Below are positions 26,558 to 36,269 of a DNA stretch of 64,000 nt, in pieces. How positions within the stretch are numbered: position 1 is the stretch's first letter; each line of letters opens with the position of its first letter. The notes under the pieces were generated by a model. That model had not been told where the DNA came from. It did no database searches and worked only from the letters and a program-made list of their open reading frames with translations. The position numbers and the translations under genes were made by a program. The stretch is from Flavobacterium pectinovorum (GTDB taxonomy: Bacteria; Bacteroidota; Bacteroidia; Flavobacteriales; Flavobacteriaceae): positions 1,426,001 through 1,490,000 of the forward strand of contig NZ_FRBX01000001.1 in the NCBI RefSeq assembly GCF_900142715.1, read 5' to 3'.

Positions 26558-27676
26558 ATGAATTTGAAAATAGCAGTTTTACCAGGAGACGGAATTGGAC
26601 CGGAAGTAATTTTACAAGCCAAAAAAGCTTTATACGCCATTGGCGAGGTGTACAATCATGAATTTGTTTTTGAAGAAGCGCTCATGGGAGCAATCGCAAT
26701 TGACAAAACGGGAAATCCGTTGCCTGAACAAACGCTAAATCTTTGTTTAAATACTGATGCTGTTTTATTTGGCGCTATTGGCGATCCTAAATATGACAAT
26801 AATCCAAATGCAAAAGTTCGTCCGGAGCAGGGATTATTAAAGCTTCGTAAAGAACTGGGGTTGTTTGCCAACATTCGTCCTATAAAACCTTATAAATCAT
26901 TACTTGATGCTTCTCCTTTAAAAAGAGAAATTATCGAAGGAGCTGATTTTACTATTTTCAGAGAATTAACAGGTGGTGCTTATTTTGGAGCAAAAACATT
27001 AAATGAAGAAGGAACACACGCTTCGGATTTATGTGAATATTCAGAAGAAGAAATCACCAGAATTGCACATTTAGCTTTTAAATCGGCACAAAACCGACGC
27101 AAAAAGCTGACAATGGTAGATAAAGCAAATGTTTTGGAAACCTCAAGATTATGGAGAAAAGTAGTTCAAAAAGTGAGCGAAAATTATCCTGATGTTGCTT
27201 TAGACTTTTTGTTTGTAGATAACGCAGCGATGCAGATTATTTTAAATCCGAGACAATTTGATGTGATTTTGACAGAGAATTTATTTGGAGATATTTTATC
27301 AGATGAAGCCAGCGTAATTACAGGTTCTATTGGTTTATTGGCTTCAGCATCTTTAGGAGAAAAAAATGCTTTGTTTGAGCCAATTCACGGTTCTTATCCT
27401 CAGGCAAAAGGAAAAAATATTGCCAATCCAATTGCTTCTATTTTATCAGCAGCGATGTTGTTAGAGCATTTCGGATTATTTAAAGAAGCTAATGTGATTT
27501 ACAAAGCTATTGAAAAAGCAATTGAATATAAAGTAGTTACTGTTGATTTAAAACCAGATTCAAAATTCGGTACAAATGAAGTAGGGGAATTTGTTTCCAA
27601 TTTTATTTTCAGCAAAGACGATCTGTTATATTTTAGAAATGACAACGTTCATATCGGACAATCGACGATTGTTTAA
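26558..27676 (+). CDS. leuB: 3-isopropylmalate dehydrogenase LeuB
   Basis: NAD-dependent oxidative decarboxylase of 372 residues, third leucine-specific step. Signatures: LPGDGIGPEVILQAKKAL (residues 8-25), the substrate arginines around KVRPEQGLLKLRKELGLFAN, the segment DILSDEASVITGSIGLLASASL with metal-binding Asp residues (about 245) and the NAD-binding stretch EPIHGSYPQAKGKNIANP. It is one of the beta-decarboxylating dehydrogenases. leuC and leuD, usually adjacent, are absent from this window. Confidence 0.94.
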   Translation: MNLKIAVLPGDGIGPEVILQAKKALYAIGEVYNHEFVFEEALMGAIAIDKTGNPLPEQTLNLCLNTDAVLFGAIGDPKYDNNPNAKVRPEQGLLKLRKELGLFANIRPIKPYKSLLDASPLKREIIEGADFTIFRELTGGAYFGAKTLNEEGTHASDLCEYSEEEITRIAHLAFKSAQNRRKKLTMVDKANVLETSRLWRKVVQKVSENYPDVALDFLFVDNAAMQIILNPRQFDVILTENLFGDILSDEASVITGSIGLLASASLGEKNALFEPIHGSYPQAKGKNIANPIASILSAAMLLEHFGLFKEANVIYKAIEKAIEYKVVTVDLKPDSKFGTNEVGEFVSNFIFSKDDLLYFRNDNVHIGQSTIV

Positions 27677-27758
27677 TTTTTTTATTAAAAAATTGAAATA
27701 AATAACAAGAAGTACTGTAAATGTTGAGATTTTATTTTTTTAGTTCTTAAAGTTTTCA

Positions 27759-27766
27759 TACTTTTG
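27759..27766 (+). promoter_or_regulatory. -7 box of the ilv operon
   Basis: TACTTTTG fits TAnnTTTG and lies 17 bases before the leader peptide ATG. A -33 element is not clear. Confidence 0.6.
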
Positions 27767-27782
27767 TAACACTAAAAAATAA

Positions 27783-27860
27783 ATGATGCAAATCTCAATT
27801 ATTATTACTTCTGTCATTGTTGTCAATGTGTTTAGCACATCTGCATCGGGAATGGTATAA
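27783..27860 (+). CDS. ilv operon leader peptide
   Basis: A 25-codon frame reading MMQISIIITSVIVVNVFSTS then ASGMV. It holds five Ile and five Val codons, with runs III and VIVV, and no Leu. It lies directly between a promoter box and an intrinsic terminator before ilvD, matching attenuation by charged tRNA-Ile and tRNA-Val. The absence of Leu codons separates it from the leuAB unit upstream. Either of two adjacent ATGs may start it. Confidence 0.88.
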   Translation: MMQISIIITSVIVVNVFSTSASGMV

Positions 27861-27884
27861 ATATAATTGAAAAACTATATTAGA

Positions 27885-27914
27885 AACCTTCCAAATACTG
27901 GAAGGTTTTTTTTT
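27885..27914 (+). terminator. ilv attenuator terminator
   Basis: AACCTTCCA (27885-27893) pairs with TGGAAGGTT (27899-27907) over an AATAC loop, followed by a T run. It ends about 30 bases before ilvD. Confidence 0.9.
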
Positions 27915-27942
27915 GAATAAAAATTAAAAAAATAATACAATA

Positions 27943-29616
27943 ATGGAATTAAATAAGTACAGCAAAACCATCACTCAAGATCAAACACAACCTGCAGCGC
28001 AAGCTATGTTGTACGGGATTGGTTTAACTGAAGAAGATTTGAAAAAAGCACAAGTTGGTATTGTTAGCATGGGCTACGATGGAAATACTTGTAACATGCA
28101 CCTGAATGATTTGGCAAAAGATGTCAAAAAAGGTGTCTGGGATGCAGATCTGGTCGGACTTATTTTTAATACTATTGGTGTAAGTGACGGAATTTCAAAC
28201 GGTACAGAAGGAATGCGTTATTCATTGGTTTCTCGTGATGTTATTGCAGATTCTATTGAAACTGTTGTGGGAGCACAATGGTATGATGGTGTAATTGCAA
28301 TTCCGGGTTGTGATAAAAATATGCCTGGAGCCTTAATCGCAATGGGAAGATTAAATCGCCCGGCGATGATGGTTTACGGCGGATCAATTCACTCTGGAAA
28401 ATGGAAAGGTGAATCTTTGAATATTGTATCTGCTTTTGAAGCTTTAGGAAAAAGAGTAAAAAACGAAATTACTCCCGAAGATTTTAAAGGAGTTATTCAA
28501 AATGCATGCCCCGGTGCTGGTGCTTGCGGTGGAATGTATACAGCAAATACTATGTCTTCTGCAATTGAAGCATTAGGAATGAGTTTGCCTTACAGTTCTT
28601 CAAACCCGGCTTTGAGTCAGGAAAAAAGAGACGAGTGTCTGGCTGCAGGAGAAGCAATCAAAATTTTATTAGAAAAAGATATTAAGCCAAGAGATATCAT
28701 GACTCGTAAGGCTTTTGAAAATGCTATTACAATTGTAGCAGTTTTAGGAGGTTCTACAAATGCAGTTATGCACTTAATTGCAATGGCTCACGCTGTTGAT
28801 ATCAAAATTACTTTAGATGATTTTCAGGCAATTAACGACAGAACACCAGTTCTGGCTGATATGAAACCAAGTGGTAAATATATGATGGAAGATATTCATG
28901 AGGTTGGAGGAATTCCTTCTGTAATGAAATATTTATTGAAAGTAGGACTTATTCATGGAGATTGTTTAACAGTAACCGGAAAAACAGTTGCTGAAAATTT
29001 AGCTTCAACTCCGGATTTACAAGATGGACAAGAAGTAATTCACGAAATTCAAAAAGCATTAAAACCAACAGGAAATATTCAGATTTTATACGGAAATCTT
29101 GCTTCTGAAGGTGCTGTAGCAAAAATCAGCGGAAAAGAAGGAGAATATTTTGAAGGTCCGGCTGTAGTTTTTGAAGGAGAATTTGAAGTAATTCCAGGTT
29201 TACAAGCCGGAAAAATAAAACCGGGTAATGTAGTCGTCATCAGGTATTGTGGACCAAAAGGTGGTCCGGGGATGCCTGAGATGCTAAAACCAACATCGGC
29301 GATTATTGGTGCCGGATTAGGAAGCAGCTGCGCTCTTATTACAGACGGCAGGTTCTCTGGAGGTTCACATGGCTTTGTCGTAGGACACGTTACACCAGAA
29401 GCTTTTGATGGTGGTGGTATTGCACTTGTAAAAGATGGTGATTTGATCGCGATCGATGCAGTAAAAAATACTATCGACCTGAAAATATCTGACGAAGAAT
29501 TTGCAGCAAGAAAAGCGGCTTGGGTACAACCGCCGTTAAAAGTTACAAAAGGAGTTTTACTTAAATATGCCAGATCGGTTTCAAGCGCTTCAACAGGTTG
29601 CGTTACCGATAATTAA
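27943..29616 (+). CDS. ilvD: Dihydroxy-acid dehydratase IlvD
   Basis: Iron-sulfur dehydratase of 557 residues that makes 2-oxoisovalerate and 2-oxo-3-methylvalerate. Cluster and substrate motifs are present: GNTCNMHL near residue 48, [20 protein letters not shown] (about 122) and [18 protein letters not shown] (about 190), and the C-terminal [16 protein letters not shown]. First structural gene after the Ile/Val attenuator, so the whole ilvDBNC run is under that control. Confidence 0.97.
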   Translation: MELNKYSKTITQDQTQPAAQAMLYGIGLTEEDLKKAQVGIVSMGYDGNTCNMHLNDLAKDVKKGVWDADLVGLIFNTIGVSDGISNGTEGMRYSLVSRDVIADSIETVVGAQWYDGVIAIPGCDKNMPGALIAMGRLNRPAMMVYGGSIHSGKWKGESLNIVSAFEALGKRVKNEITPEDFKGVIQNACPGAGACGGMYTANTMSSAIEALGMSLPYSSSNPALSQEKRDECLAAGEAIKILLEKDIKPRDIMTRKAFENAITIVAVLGGSTNAVMHLIAMAHAVDIKITLDDFQAINDRTPVLADMKPSGKYMMEDIHEVGGIPSVMKYLLKVGLIHGDCLTVTGKTVAENLASTPDLQDGQEVIHEIQKALKPTGNIQILYGNLASEGAVAKISGKEGEYFEGPAVVFEGEFEVIPGLQAGKIKPGNVVVIRYCGPKGGPGMPEMLKPTSAIIGAGLGSSCALITDGRFSGGSHGFVVGHVTPEAFDGGGIALVKDGDLIAIDAVKNTIDLKISDEEFAARKAAWVQPPLKVTKGVLLKYARSVSSASTGCVTDN

Positions 29617-29760
29617 TTAAATAACAATATCAAAATCAATGACAATTACAATATCAAAAATCAAATAGCAATAAATCAAAAATCAATTTAAAATTTATAA
29701 TTAAAATTGAATTTTGCCATTGCCATTGAATTTTGAAATTGATTTTTGACATTGATAAAA
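29617..29760. repeat. Intra-operon hairpin, TCAAAAATCAATTT family
   Basis: TCAAAAATCAATTT (29676-29689) pairs perfectly with 29736-29749, inside a longer run of related units on both sides (CAATATCAAAATCAATGACA; GCCATTGCCATTGAATTTTG). It fills the ilvD-ilvB gap and covers a false upstream TTG start for ilvB. Confidence 0.8.
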
Positions 29761-29771
29761 CAAAATATACT

Positions 29772-31460
29772 ATGAAAATATCAGGGGCAGAAGCCGTTAT
29801 AAGATGTTTATTAGCAGAAGGAGTAGACTTGGTTTATGGATATCCGGGAGGAGCAATCATGCCGGTTTACGACGAATTATATAAATTTCAGGACCAATTA
29901 CACCACGTATTGGTTCGTCACGAACAAGGTGCAACACACGCAGCTCAGGGGTTTGCAAGGGCTACAGGAAAAGTAGGAGTGGCAATTGCTACTTCTGGTC
30001 CGGGAGCTACAAATTTAGTAACCGGAATTGCAGATGCGCAAATCGATTCTACACCAATGGTTTGTATTACAGGTCAGGTAGGGAAACATTTATTGGGTTC
30101 TGATGCTTTTCAGGAAACGGATATTATCGGAATTTCAACTCCGGTAACAAAATGGAATTACCAAATTACGGAAGCTTCAGAAATTCCGGAAATCATTGCA
30201 AAAGCATTTTACATAGCACGTTCTGGACGCCCAGGACCAGTTTTGATTGATATTACTAAAAATGCTCAATTTGATGAGTTTGAATTTAGTTACGAAAAAT
30301 GTACTTCAATCAGAAGCTATATTCCGGTTCCGAAATTGAAATTAGATAAAGTTGCCGAAGCTGCAGCCATAATCAATAGCGCAAAAAAACCTTTTATTGT
30401 TTTTGGTCAGGGAATTATTTTGGGTCAGGCCGAAGAACAATTAAAAGCTTTTATTGAGAAATCAGGAATTCCGGCAGGATGGACAATTTTAGGACTTTCG
30501 GCTTTGCCAACAGATCATCCTTTAAACGTAGGAATGTTGGGAATGCACGGAAATTACGGTCCAAATTTATTGACTAACGAATGTGATGTTTTAATTGCAT
30601 TGGGAATGCGTTTTGACGACCGTGTAACCGGAAATTTAAAAACGTATGCAAAACAGGCAAAAGTAATTCACTTTGAAATTGATCCTGCAGAAGTAGATAA
30701 AAATGTAAAAACAGAAGTTGCTGTTTTAGGAGATGTAAAAGAAGCTTTAAATGCTTTATTGCCTTTAATTGATGCAAAATCTCATGATTTATGGCATAAT
30801 GAATTTAAGGAATTACATAAAATAGAAGTAGAAACGGTTATAAACGAAGAGTTAAATCCAACGAATAACAAAGGAATTTCTATGGGAGAAGCTATGGAAA
30901 TGATTAACAAACACTCAAAAGGTGACGCGATTATTGTTTCAGATGTTGGTCAGCACCAGATGTTTGCCTGTCGTTATGCTAAATTCAATACTACTAAAAG
31001 TAATATTACTTCAGGTGGATTAGGAACAATGGGATTCGCACTTCCGGCTGCAATTGGAGCCAAAATGGGAAGACCGGATCGTGAAGTTGTGGCAATTATT
31101 GGTGATGGAGGGTTTCAGATGACAATTCAGGAGCTAGGAACGATTTTCCAGACTAAAGTTCCGGTAAAAATTGTGGTTCTAAACAACGAGTTTTTAGGAA
31201 TGGTACGTCAATGGCAGGAATTGTTTTTTGATAACCGATATGCATCAACAAATATGATTAATCCAAATTTTGTTGCTATTGCTGAAGGATATTATATCAA
31301 ATCTAAAAAAGTAACCCAAAGAGAAGATCTTGACGCAGCCGTTGCAGAAATGCTGGCATCAAAAGATTCTTATTTCCTTGAAGTCATGGTAGAAAAAGAA
31401 AACAACGTTTTCCCAATGATTCCAACAGGAGCTTGTGTTTCAGAAATTAGATTAAGCTAA
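29772..31460 (+). CDS. ilvB: Acetolactate synthase large subunit IlvB
   Basis: ThDP enzyme forming acetolactate and acetohydroxybutyrate. From the chosen ATG it has 562 residues and starts MKISGAEAVIRCLLAEGVD. The catalytic Glu is in LVRHEQGATHAAQGFARATG; the ThDP-binding GDG motif is in IIGDGGFQMTIQELGTI (about residue 450) with NNEFLGMVRQWQELFF after it. An in-frame TTG at 29733 would add 13 residues from the repeat arm; family alignment from memory favours 29772. It pairs with IlvN, the next gene. Confidence 0.95.
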   Translation: MKISGAEAVIRCLLAEGVDLVYGYPGGAIMPVYDELYKFQDQLHHVLVRHEQGATHAAQGFARATGKVGVAIATSGPGATNLVTGIADAQIDSTPMVCITGQVGKHLLGSDAFQETDIIGISTPVTKWNYQITEASEIPEIIAKAFYIARSGRPGPVLIDITKNAQFDEFEFSYEKCTSIRSYIPVPKLKLDKVAEAAAIINSAKKPFIVFGQGIILGQAEEQLKAFIEKSGIPAGWTILGLSALPTDHPLNVGMLGMHGNYGPNLLTNECDVLIALGMRFDDRVTGNLKTYAKQAKVIHFEIDPAEVDKNVKTEVAVLGDVKEALNALLPLIDAKSHDLWHNEFKELHKIEVETVINEELNPTNNKGISMGEAMEMINKHSKGDAIIVSDVGQHQMFACRYAKFNTTKSNITSGGLGTMGFALPAAIGAKMGRPDREVVAIIGDGGFQMTIQELGTIFQTKVPVKIVVLNNEFLGMVRQWQELFFDNRYASTNMINPNFVAIAEGYYIKSKKVTQREDLDAAVAEMLASKDSYFLEVMVEKENNVFPMIPTGACVSEIRLS

Positions 31461-31467
31461 AGAAAAA

Positions 31468-31537
31468 AGTTTCAAGTTTCAGGTTTTTTTGTTTCAGGTT
31501 GTAGAACTTGAAACCTGAAACCTGAAACAAAAAAAAC
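31468..31537. repeat. Intra-operon hairpin, GTTTCAA/G family with T-run
   Basis: GTTTTTTTGTTTCAGGTT (31483-31500) pairs with 31519-31537. Extra GTTTCAA units flank it at 31468. The left arm contains a T run, so a weak internal terminator effect is possible between ilvB and ilvN. Confidence 0.82.
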
Positions 31538-31548
31538 TAAAAAATAAC

Positions 31549-32070
31549 ATGGAAGATAAAACATTTACCATATCGGTATATTCAGAAAATAACGTGGGTT
31601 TATTGAATAGAATATCAGGAATATTCTTAAAGCGTCACATTAATATATTAAGTCTAAACGTTTCAGAATCAGAAATAGAGAATGTTTCAAGATTTATCAT
31701 TGTAGTAAATACAACAGAAAAATGGGTTCAGAATATTGTTGGGCAAATTGAAAAACAAATTGAGGTTATAAAAGCATTTTATCATACAGATGAAGAGACT
31801 ATTTATTTAGAAAATGCATTATTTAAAATTGCTTCAAGTTTGTTGTTTGATGAGAAACAGATTCAGAATATAATTAAGGACAGTCAGTCTACAATTGTAA
31901 CGGTTTCGAGAGATTTCTTCGTGATTTCAAAATCCGGAAGACGTTCTGAAATTGAAGAATTATACGAAAAATTCAAACCTTACGGAATTATGCAATTTGT
32001 GCGTTCGGGAAGAATATCTGTTTCAAAAGAAAAAATGGAAATTTCAACATTATTAGAAGCCCTAAAATAG
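31549..32070 (+). CDS. ilvN: Acetolactate synthase regulatory subunit IlvN/IlvH
   Basis: Small subunit of 173 residues. The N-terminal ACT domain (FTISVYSENNVGLLNRISGI, then FLKRHINILSLNVSESE) binds valine for feedback inhibition in characterised homologues, and a C-terminal ALS small-subunit domain follows (about 85-165, TIVTVSRDFFVISKSGRRSE). It is 30 bases or so before ilvC and co-transcribed with ilvB. Confidence 0.94.
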   Translation: MEDKTFTISVYSENNVGLLNRISGIFLKRHINILSLNVSESEIENVSRFIIVVNTTEKWVQNIVGQIEKQIEVIKAFYHTDEETIYLENALFKIASSLLFDEKQIQNIIKDSQSTIVTVSRDFFVISKSGRRSEIEELYEKFKPYGIMQFVRSGRISVSKEKMEISTLLEALK

Positions 32071-32110
32071 TATCAATTATAAATTACACTTATTAAATAT
32101 TTAAAAGAAA

Positions 32111-33580
32111 ATGGCAAATTATTTCAACACACTACCACTTAGATTACAATTAGAACAATTAGGCGTTTGCGAATTTATGGAGCAATCAGAATTTGCAGAC
32201 GGAATTGCTGCATTAGCCGGAAAAAAAGTTGTTATTGTAGGTTGTGGTGCACAAGGTTTGAACCAGGGATTGAACATGAGAGACTCTGGTTTGGATATTT
32301 CATATGCATTACGTGCAGATGCAATTGCTGAAAAAAGAGCATCTTACAAAAACGCTACAGAAAACGGATTTAAAGTGGGGACTTATGAAGAATTAATTCC
32401 AACTGCTGATTTAGTTTGTAACTTAACTCCTGATAAACAACATACTGCAGTTGTTACTGCAATTATGCCATTAATGAAAAACGGTTCGACTTTAGCATAT
32501 TCTCACGGATTTAATATTGTTGAAGAAGGAATGCAGATTCGTAAAGATATTACTGTAATTATGTGTGCTCCTAAATGTCCTGGTTCTGAAGTTCGTGAAG
32601 AATACAAAAGAGGATTTGGTGTACCAACTTTAATTGCAGTTCACCCTGAAAATGATCCAAATGGTGCTGGTTTAGATCAGGCAAAAGCATATGCTGTAGC
32701 AACTGGAGGTCACAAAGCCGGAGTTTTAAAATCATCTTTCGTAGCAGAAGTAAAATCAGATTTAATGGGTGAGCAAACTATCCTTTGCGGATTGTTGCAA
32801 ACTGGATCTATTTTATGTTTTGATAAAATGGTAGAAAAAGGAATCGAACCTGGATATGCTTCAAAATTAATTCAATACGGATGGGAAACTATCACAGAAG
32901 CTTTAAAACATGGTGGTATTACAAATATGATGGATCGTCTTTCTAATCCTGCAAAAATCGAAGCTTACGAAATTGCTGAGGAATTAAAAGACATCATGCG
33001 TCCGTTATTTCAAAAACACCAGGATGATATCATTTCTGGAGAATTCTCAAGAACAATGATGATTGACTGGGCTAATGACGACAAAAATTTATTGACGTGG
33101 AGAGCTGCAACAGGAGAAACTAACTTCGAAAAAACACCTCCAACTGATGCTCAAATATCTGAACAAGAATATTTTGATAACGGAGTATTAATGATTGCAA
33201 TGGTTAAAGCCGGAGTTGAATTGGCTTTTGAAACAATGACAGAAGCTGGAATTATCGAAGAGTCAGCTTATTATGAATCATTACACGAATTACCTTTGAT
33301 TGCTAACACAATTGCAAGAAAGAAATTATTTGAAATGAACCGCGTAATTTCGGATACAGCTGAGTACGGATGTTATTTGTTCGATCACGCTTGTAAACCG
33401 TTATTGGCTGAATACATGAAAAATGTTGAAACAAACATAATTGGAAAACCATTTTCAACTTCAAACGGAGTAGATAATGCTATTTTAATTGCTGTAAACA
33501 AAGAAATCCGTCAACATCCTATTGAAGAAGTAGGAGCATGGTTGAGAGAGTCTATGACAGCAATGAAAAAAATTGGATAA
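32111..33580 (+). CDS. ilvC: Ketol-acid reductoisomerase IlvC (class II)
   Basis: At 489 residues this is the long, E. coli-type class II enzyme with a duplicated knotted C-terminal domain. The Rossmann motif [20 protein letters not shown] is near residue 40, [20 protein letters not shown] near 155 and the metal site [16 protein letters not shown] near 218. It converts acetolactate to dihydroxyisovalerate with NADPH, feeding IlvD. It ends the ilv operon; a terminator appears about 300 bases later. Confidence 0.96.
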   Translation: MANYFNTLPLRLQLEQLGVCEFMEQSEFADGIAALAGKKVVIVGCGAQGLNQGLNMRDSGLDISYALRADAIAEKRASYKNATENGFKVGTYEELIPTADLVCNLTPDKQHTAVVTAIMPLMKNGSTLAYSHGFNIVEEGMQIRKDITVIMCAPKCPGSEVREEYKRGFGVPTLIAVHPENDPNGAGLDQAKAYAVATGGHKAGVLKSSFVAEVKSDLMGEQTILCGLLQTGSILCFDKMVEKGIEPGYASKLIQYGWETITEALKHGGITNMMDRLSNPAKIEAYEIAEELKDIMRPLFQKHQDDIISGEFSRTMMIDWANDDKNLLTWRAATGETNFEKTPPTDAQISEQEYFDNGVLMIAMVKAGVELAFETMTEAGIIEESAYYESLHELPLIANTIARKKLFEMNRVISDTAEYGCYLFDHACKPLLAEYMKNVETNIIGKPFSTSNGVDNAILIAVNKEIRQHPIEEVGAWLRESMTAMKKIG

Positions 33581-33700
33581 TAAATTGGGAATTACCACAC
33601 AGTCGAATGTGATGGGATTTGCACTGTATCATTATTTTATGTAATATTTTGAATTAGTAAGCACTTATTAAAGAAAATTAGATATAGATGCATATTGCAT

Positions 33701-33730
33701 TCACTTAACTTCGGTGAGAAAGTTAAGTGA
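33701..33730 (+). other. Perfect hairpin, possible small-RNA element
   Basis: TCACTTAACTT (33701-33711) and AAGTTAAGTGA (33720-33730) enclose the loop CGGTGAGA. It lacks a T run, so it is not a simple terminator. Confidence 0.55.
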
Positions 33731-33881
33731 GGCTAATCCCTAAATGAAGGGGCATGTTTAAAACTAAATATGCTTGTTGAAATTTCTGTTTTAATTAATA
33801 AAGCTGCTGCTATTTTCAAAATGAAGCAGAGTATTGTAATACAGAATTACAAAATTAATTGTTATTGAAATTGTTAAAATC

Positions 33882-33915
33882 AAAAGGCATGATATTTATT
33901 TATCGTGCCTTTTTT
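33882..33915 (+). terminator. Intrinsic terminator after the ilv operon
   Basis: AAAAGGCATGATA pairs with TATCGTGCCTTTTTT across a short loop (one G-T pair), ending in a T run. Confidence 0.82.
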
Positions 33916-34075
33916 GTAAAATGCATTTTTAGTTCAAAACACATATTTTTATATTAAACACATAAAAAAGCTCTATTTTTTTTAATATGTGTTTTTAATT
34001 GATAAAATTTATGAATTAAATAATTTTAAGAATACGTCGATATTTAATACATTTATAAAAAAATTCCAAAAACAT

Positions 34076-35986
34076 ATGAGTTATTATAAAATTGAAAATT
34101 TAGAACAATATTTTAAACATTACAATAAGTCAATAAGGGAGCCGAGGAAGTTTTGGGGAAAAATAGCTGAAGAAAATTTTACCTGGTACCAACAATGGGA
34201 TAAAGTAGTAGATTTTAATATGGCCGAAGCCGAAGTAAAATGGTTTACTGAAGCTAAAGTTAACATTACCAAAAACTGTATTGACAGACATTTAAGCAAA
34301 AGAGGAGAAAAAACGGCAATTATATTTGAACCAAATGATCCCTCAGAAACTGCTTTACATATAACGTATAACGAATTATACGAAAGAGTATCAAGAATGG
34401 CGAATGTTTTGCGCGAGCAGGGTGTTCGTAAAGGAGATCGTGTTTGTATTTATTTACCAATGATTCCTGAATTGGCAGTTGCCGTATTGGCTTGTGCCAG
34501 AATTGGGGCTATTCACTCTGTTATTTTTGCAGGTTTTTCAGCATCTGCTGTTACTGCAAGAATTAATGATTGCGAATGTAAAATGGTAATTACTTCTGAC
34601 GGTGGATACAGAGGAAACAAAACAATTGATCTTAAAGGAATTGTAGATGAAGCATTAGATACTTGTCCTACGGTTGAAAAAGTTTTGGTTGTAAAAAGAA
34701 CCCAGACCGAAGTTAAAATGAAAGACGGTCGTGACGTGTGGTTACAGCCATTATTGGATGCAGCTATTGATAATAGTGTTGCAGAAATTATGGATGCCGA
34801 AGACCCTTTATTTATTTTATATACTTCAGGATCAACAGGTAAACCAAAAGGGATGGTTCATACGACAGCAGGTTATATGGTTTACACGGCATATACCTTT
34901 AAAAATGTATTTAGCCACGAAGAAAATGATATTTTCTGGTGTACTGCAGATATCGGATGGATTACAGGTCACTCATACATTTTATACGGACCTTTATTAA
35001 ACGGAGGAACAACCGTAATTTTTGAAGGAGTGCCATCTTATCCTGATTTCAGCCGTTTTTGGGATATTATCGAAAAACATAAAATCACACAATTTTATAC
35101 AGCGCCAACTGCAATCCGTTCATTAGCAAAAGAAAGCTTAGATTATATTCAAAAATATCCTCTTAAATCACTTAAAGTTATTGGATCTGTTGGAGAACCA
35201 ATTAACGAAGAAGCCTGGCACTGGTTTAATGACCACGTTGGAGATAAAAGATGTCCGGTTGTTGATACCTGGTGGCAAACTGAAACCGGTGGAATCATGA
35301 TTTCGCCAATTGCTTTTGTAACACCAACAAAACCAACATACGCAACTTTGCCATTACCGGGAATTCAGCCTGTTTTGATGGACGAAAAGCGCAACGAAAT
35401 TGAAGGAAATCAGGTTGTTGGTAGTTTGTGTATTAAATTTCCGTGGCCAGGAATCGCCAGAACTATCTGGGGAGATCACCAACGATACAAAGACACTTAT
35501 TTCTCTTCTTTCCCTGGAAAATATTTTACAGGAGACGGAGCTTTAAGAGATGAAGTTGGATACTACAGAATCACTGGTAGAGTTGATGATGTTGTAATTG
35601 TTTCAGGTCATAATTTAGGAACAGCACCTATCGAAGATGCAATCAACGAGCATCCTGCAGTTGCAGAATCTGCAATTGTTGGTTTCCCTCACGATATAAA
35701 AGGAAACGCATTATACGGTTATGTAATTTTGAAAGAAACAGGAGAAGTTAGAAATAAAGAGAATCTGTCTAGAGAAATCAACCAATATATTTCAGACCAT
35801 ATTGGACCAATTGCGAAACTAGATAAAATTCAGTTTGTTTCTGGTTTACCAAAAACACGTTCAGGAAAAATTATGCGTAGAATTTTACGTAAAATTGCAG
35901 AAGGAGATTTCTCTAATTTCGGAGATACGTCAACCTTATTGAATCCTGAAATTGTAGAAGAAATTTCAAAAGAAAGAATTTCATAA
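34076..35986 (+). CDS. acs: Acetyl-CoA synthetase Acs
   Basis: AMP-forming acetate-CoA ligase of 636 residues from the chosen ATG (MSYYKIENLEQYFKHY), matching the family's usual 630-650. The P-loop FILYTSGSTGKPKGMVH is near residue 240, the adenine motif DTWWQTETGGIMISP near 400, and the regulatory lysine motif PKTRSGKIMRRILRKIA near 600, the site where known Acs enzymes are acetylated. A GTG 29 codons upstream would add an unlikely N-terminus. Downstream and convergent lies the exonuclease-like/DUF294 pair often found near acs. Confidence 0.95.
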   Translation: MSYYKIENLEQYFKHYNKSIREPRKFWGKIAEENFTWYQQWDKVVDFNMAEAEVKWFTEAKVNITKNCIDRHLSKRGEKTAIIFEPNDPSETALHITYNELYERVSRMANVLREQGVRKGDRVCIYLPMIPELAVAVLACARIGAIHSVIFAGFSASAVTARINDCECKMVITSDGGYRGNKTIDLKGIVDEALDTCPTVEKVLVVKRTQTEVKMKDGRDVWLQPLLDAAIDNSVAEIMDAEDPLFILYTSGSTGKPKGMVHTTAGYMVYTAYTFKNVFSHEENDIFWCTADIGWITGHSYILYGPLLNGGTTVIFEGVPSYPDFSRFWDIIEKHKITQFYTAPTAIRSLAKESLDYIQKYPLKSLKVIGSVGEPINEEAWHWFNDHVGDKRCPVVDTWWQTETGGIMISPIAFVTPTKPTYATLPLPGIQPVLMDEKRNEIEGNQVVGSLCIKFPWPGIARTIWGDHQRYKDTYFSSFPGKYFTGDGALRDEVGYYRITGRVDDVVIVSGHNLGTAPIEDAINEHPAVAESAIVGFPHDIKGNALYGYVILKETGEVRNKENLSREINQYISDHIGPIAKLDKIQFVSGLPKTRSGKIMRRILRKIAEGDFSNFGDTSTLLNPEIVEEISKERIS

Positions 35987-36006
35987 TTCTGACCCAAATA
36001 GAAAAT

Positions 36007-36040
36007 AAAAATGCCTCTTAAATTTAAGAGGCATTTTTTT
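36007..36040 (+). terminator. Terminator after acs
   Basis: A perfect 16-base palindrome arm (36007-36022, AAAAATGCCTCTTAAA) and its complement 36023-36038, followed by more T residues. Confidence 0.9.
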
Positions 36041-36045
36041 ATGTG

Positions 36046-36262
36046 TATTTTTTGTCAGACTGAGGAAAGTCGAAGTTCAAAACTTTGATAAAGATTAAAG
36101 AAAAAAAGTAAACTATACATTTTTTGTCAGACTGAGCGGAGTCGAAGTCCTGCAAAGTGATTCTGCATGACGGGCTTCGACTCCGCTCAGCCTGACAATC
36201 TTATAAGAGCTAAGTTTGTATTTTTAAAACTTATATTTTCTTATATGAACTTATATGGTTTA
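36046..36262. repeat. Repeat-filled gap: TCAGACTGAGCGGAGTCGAA and ATATAAGTTCAT families
   Basis: A partial unit GTCAGACTGAGGAAAGTCGA lies at about 36054. The main inverted pair has 22-base arms at 36126-36147 and 36175-36196 with one mismatch. An ATATAAGTTCAT-family element (TATGAACTTATATGGTTTAA) closes the gap near 36243-36262. No gene is seen here. Confidence 0.85.
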
Positions 36263-36269
36263 AAAAGTC

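Larger units (their letters stand above)
33581..34075 (+). other. Structured 495-base gap between ilvC and acs
   Basis: No convincing gene. It holds a perfect 11-base-stem hairpin (33701-33730), a smaller CCCTAAATGAAGGG hairpin right after it (about 33738-33751), and an intrinsic terminator at 33882-33915. A 32-codon frame at 33770-33868 exists but is not supported. The region could be the 3' part of the ilv transcript or a separate small RNA. Confidence 0.6.

Noticed and set aside
29733..29771. An upstream TTG start for ilvB
   Set aside because: It lies inside the right arm of a repeat hairpin and adds 13 residues not expected in the family; the ATG at 29772 gives the usual N-terminus.
33770..33868. 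A 32-codon frame rich in Ile, Val and Leu before the terminator upstream of acs
   Set aside because: It could pass as an attenuation leader, but hydrophobic residues are expected in AT-rich DNA, there are no codon runs, and acs is not an amino-acid biosynthetic gene.
33989..34075. A GTG start 29 codons upstream for acs
   Set aside because: The extra residues are AT-derived and unlike Acs; the ATG at 34076 gives the family's normal length.
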